In this document: piece after piece, positions 63,540 to 64,000 of the stretch
Layout of the letters: every line of letters begins with the position of its first letter
Position numbering within the stretch: position 1 is the stretch's first letter
Assembly: GCA_029718625.1 (NCBI GenBank)
Contig: CM056377.1
Location: forward strand, 95,410,998-95,474,997
DNA length: 64,000 nucleotides
Source: Synaphobranchus kaupii
Lineage: Eukaryota > Chordata > Actinopteri > Anguilliformes > Synaphobranchidae
Reading direction: 5' to 3'
Notes under the pieces: model-generated
Seen by the model: the letters and a program-made list of their open reading frames with translations, nothing else
Told to the model about the DNA's origin: nothing
Database searches by the model: none
Program-made: the position numbers and the translations under genes

Positions 63540-63960
63540 ATGGAGGGGAGAAAGATCATCCAGGTGGAGCTGACTGTACCATGGGAGCAGGGCGGTGAGG
63601 GGGCATCAGAGAGGAACCATGCCAGATATCATGATGTTGTGCAGGAGTGCAGAGACAAAGGCTGGTAGATTTGGCTGTTCACATTGGAGGTCAAATGCAG
63701 AAGATTCCTTGCTCAATCTGTTCGGACTCTGCATAGGATTGAGAAGAAGGGAAAGAATATTATTAGCAGTTTGTGGATTAGGGGAGGCAACAGAAAGAGC
63801 TTCCTATTGACTCTGGAATTGGAGGGAGGAGGTAAGCTGGAAGCCAGGAGGAGATGGTGACTTAGCCACCACTGTTGACTTGCCAACTGGAGAGTGTTAC
63901 GGTTAAGGGTCGAAACACTTGAGGAAGGTTGGGTACTGTCTGATGACATCAACTCCTGGC
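63540..63960 (+). pseudogene. Fragment of another fish retroelement-linked coding sequence
   Basis: From 63564 the + strand reads LTVPW, then after frame changes residues such as FGCSHWRSNAEDSLLN and RRRERILLAVCGLGEATERASY. This pattern (VPWE...GW...FPVEVG...R...GEAAERAS...WL) is one I know from retroelement-associated hypothetical proteins repeated in fish genomes, from memory only. Frameshifts and stops make it non-functional. Confidence 0.4.
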
Positions 63961-64000
63961 TAAGGCAACAGCCATCAATGGATGACTAAGTGAGGCATCG

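Overview
This is nuclear DNA of a ray-finned fish, most likely a teleost. Four recognisable vertebrate genes are split into many small exons with normal splice sites. The introns and flanks are full of fish-type transposons: Tc1/mariner, hAT, tRNA- and 5S-derived SINEs, and a Ty3/Gypsy relic. I see no bacterial or plasmid sequence. Exon edges were read by hand and may be off by 1-2 bases. Species cannot be fixed from the window.

Layout. (1) 1-9.1 kb, + strand: the 3' three quarters of FIRRM (human C1orf112), 17 exons. (2) 10.1-17.1 kb, - strand: complete coding region of the pseudokinase SCYL3, 13 coding exons, converging tail-to-tail on FIRRM as in human. One exon carries an extra C in a C6 run that shifts the frame. 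(3) 17.1-21.6 kb: SCYL3 5' region, a perfect hairpin, a SINE fragment and a decayed Tc1 transposase. (4) 21.6-29.85 kb, + strand: PRG4 (lubricin), with a TATA box, signal peptide, two somatomedin B exons, a mucin exon holding a recent 291-bp internal duplication, and a hemopexin region. (5) 29.8-55.7 kb, - strand: nucleoporin TPR, 51 coding exons and about 2,368 codons, close to the human protein. PRG4 and TPR end on one 12-bp palindromic poly(A) signal. (6) 55.7-64 kb: no host gene; a nest of transposons, then an LTR-retrotransposon relic and a fragment of another fish repeat.

The four genes do not form a pathway. FIRRM acts in homologous recombination, SCYL3 is a trafficking/adhesion pseudokinase, PRG4 is a secreted lubricant and TPR forms the nuclear basket. 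In human the FIRRM-SCYL3 pair and the PRG4-TPR pair lie apart on chromosome 1q; here they are about 4 kb apart.

The window holds no new defence or metabolic system. The most interesting material is mobile DNA: one palindromic core carried inside elements with four different Tc1-like ends, one in an intron of each gene; a near-intact 1.6-kb Tc1 element silenced by one TGA; a hAT element inserted into the very end of another hAT; hAT MITEs with perfect 8-bp target duplications inside a Tc1 relic; and a 5S-rRNA-derived SINE. Gene-level oddities are the SCYL3 frameshift, the shared poly(A) palindrome, two GC splice donors and a minisatellite running into a TPR splice donor.
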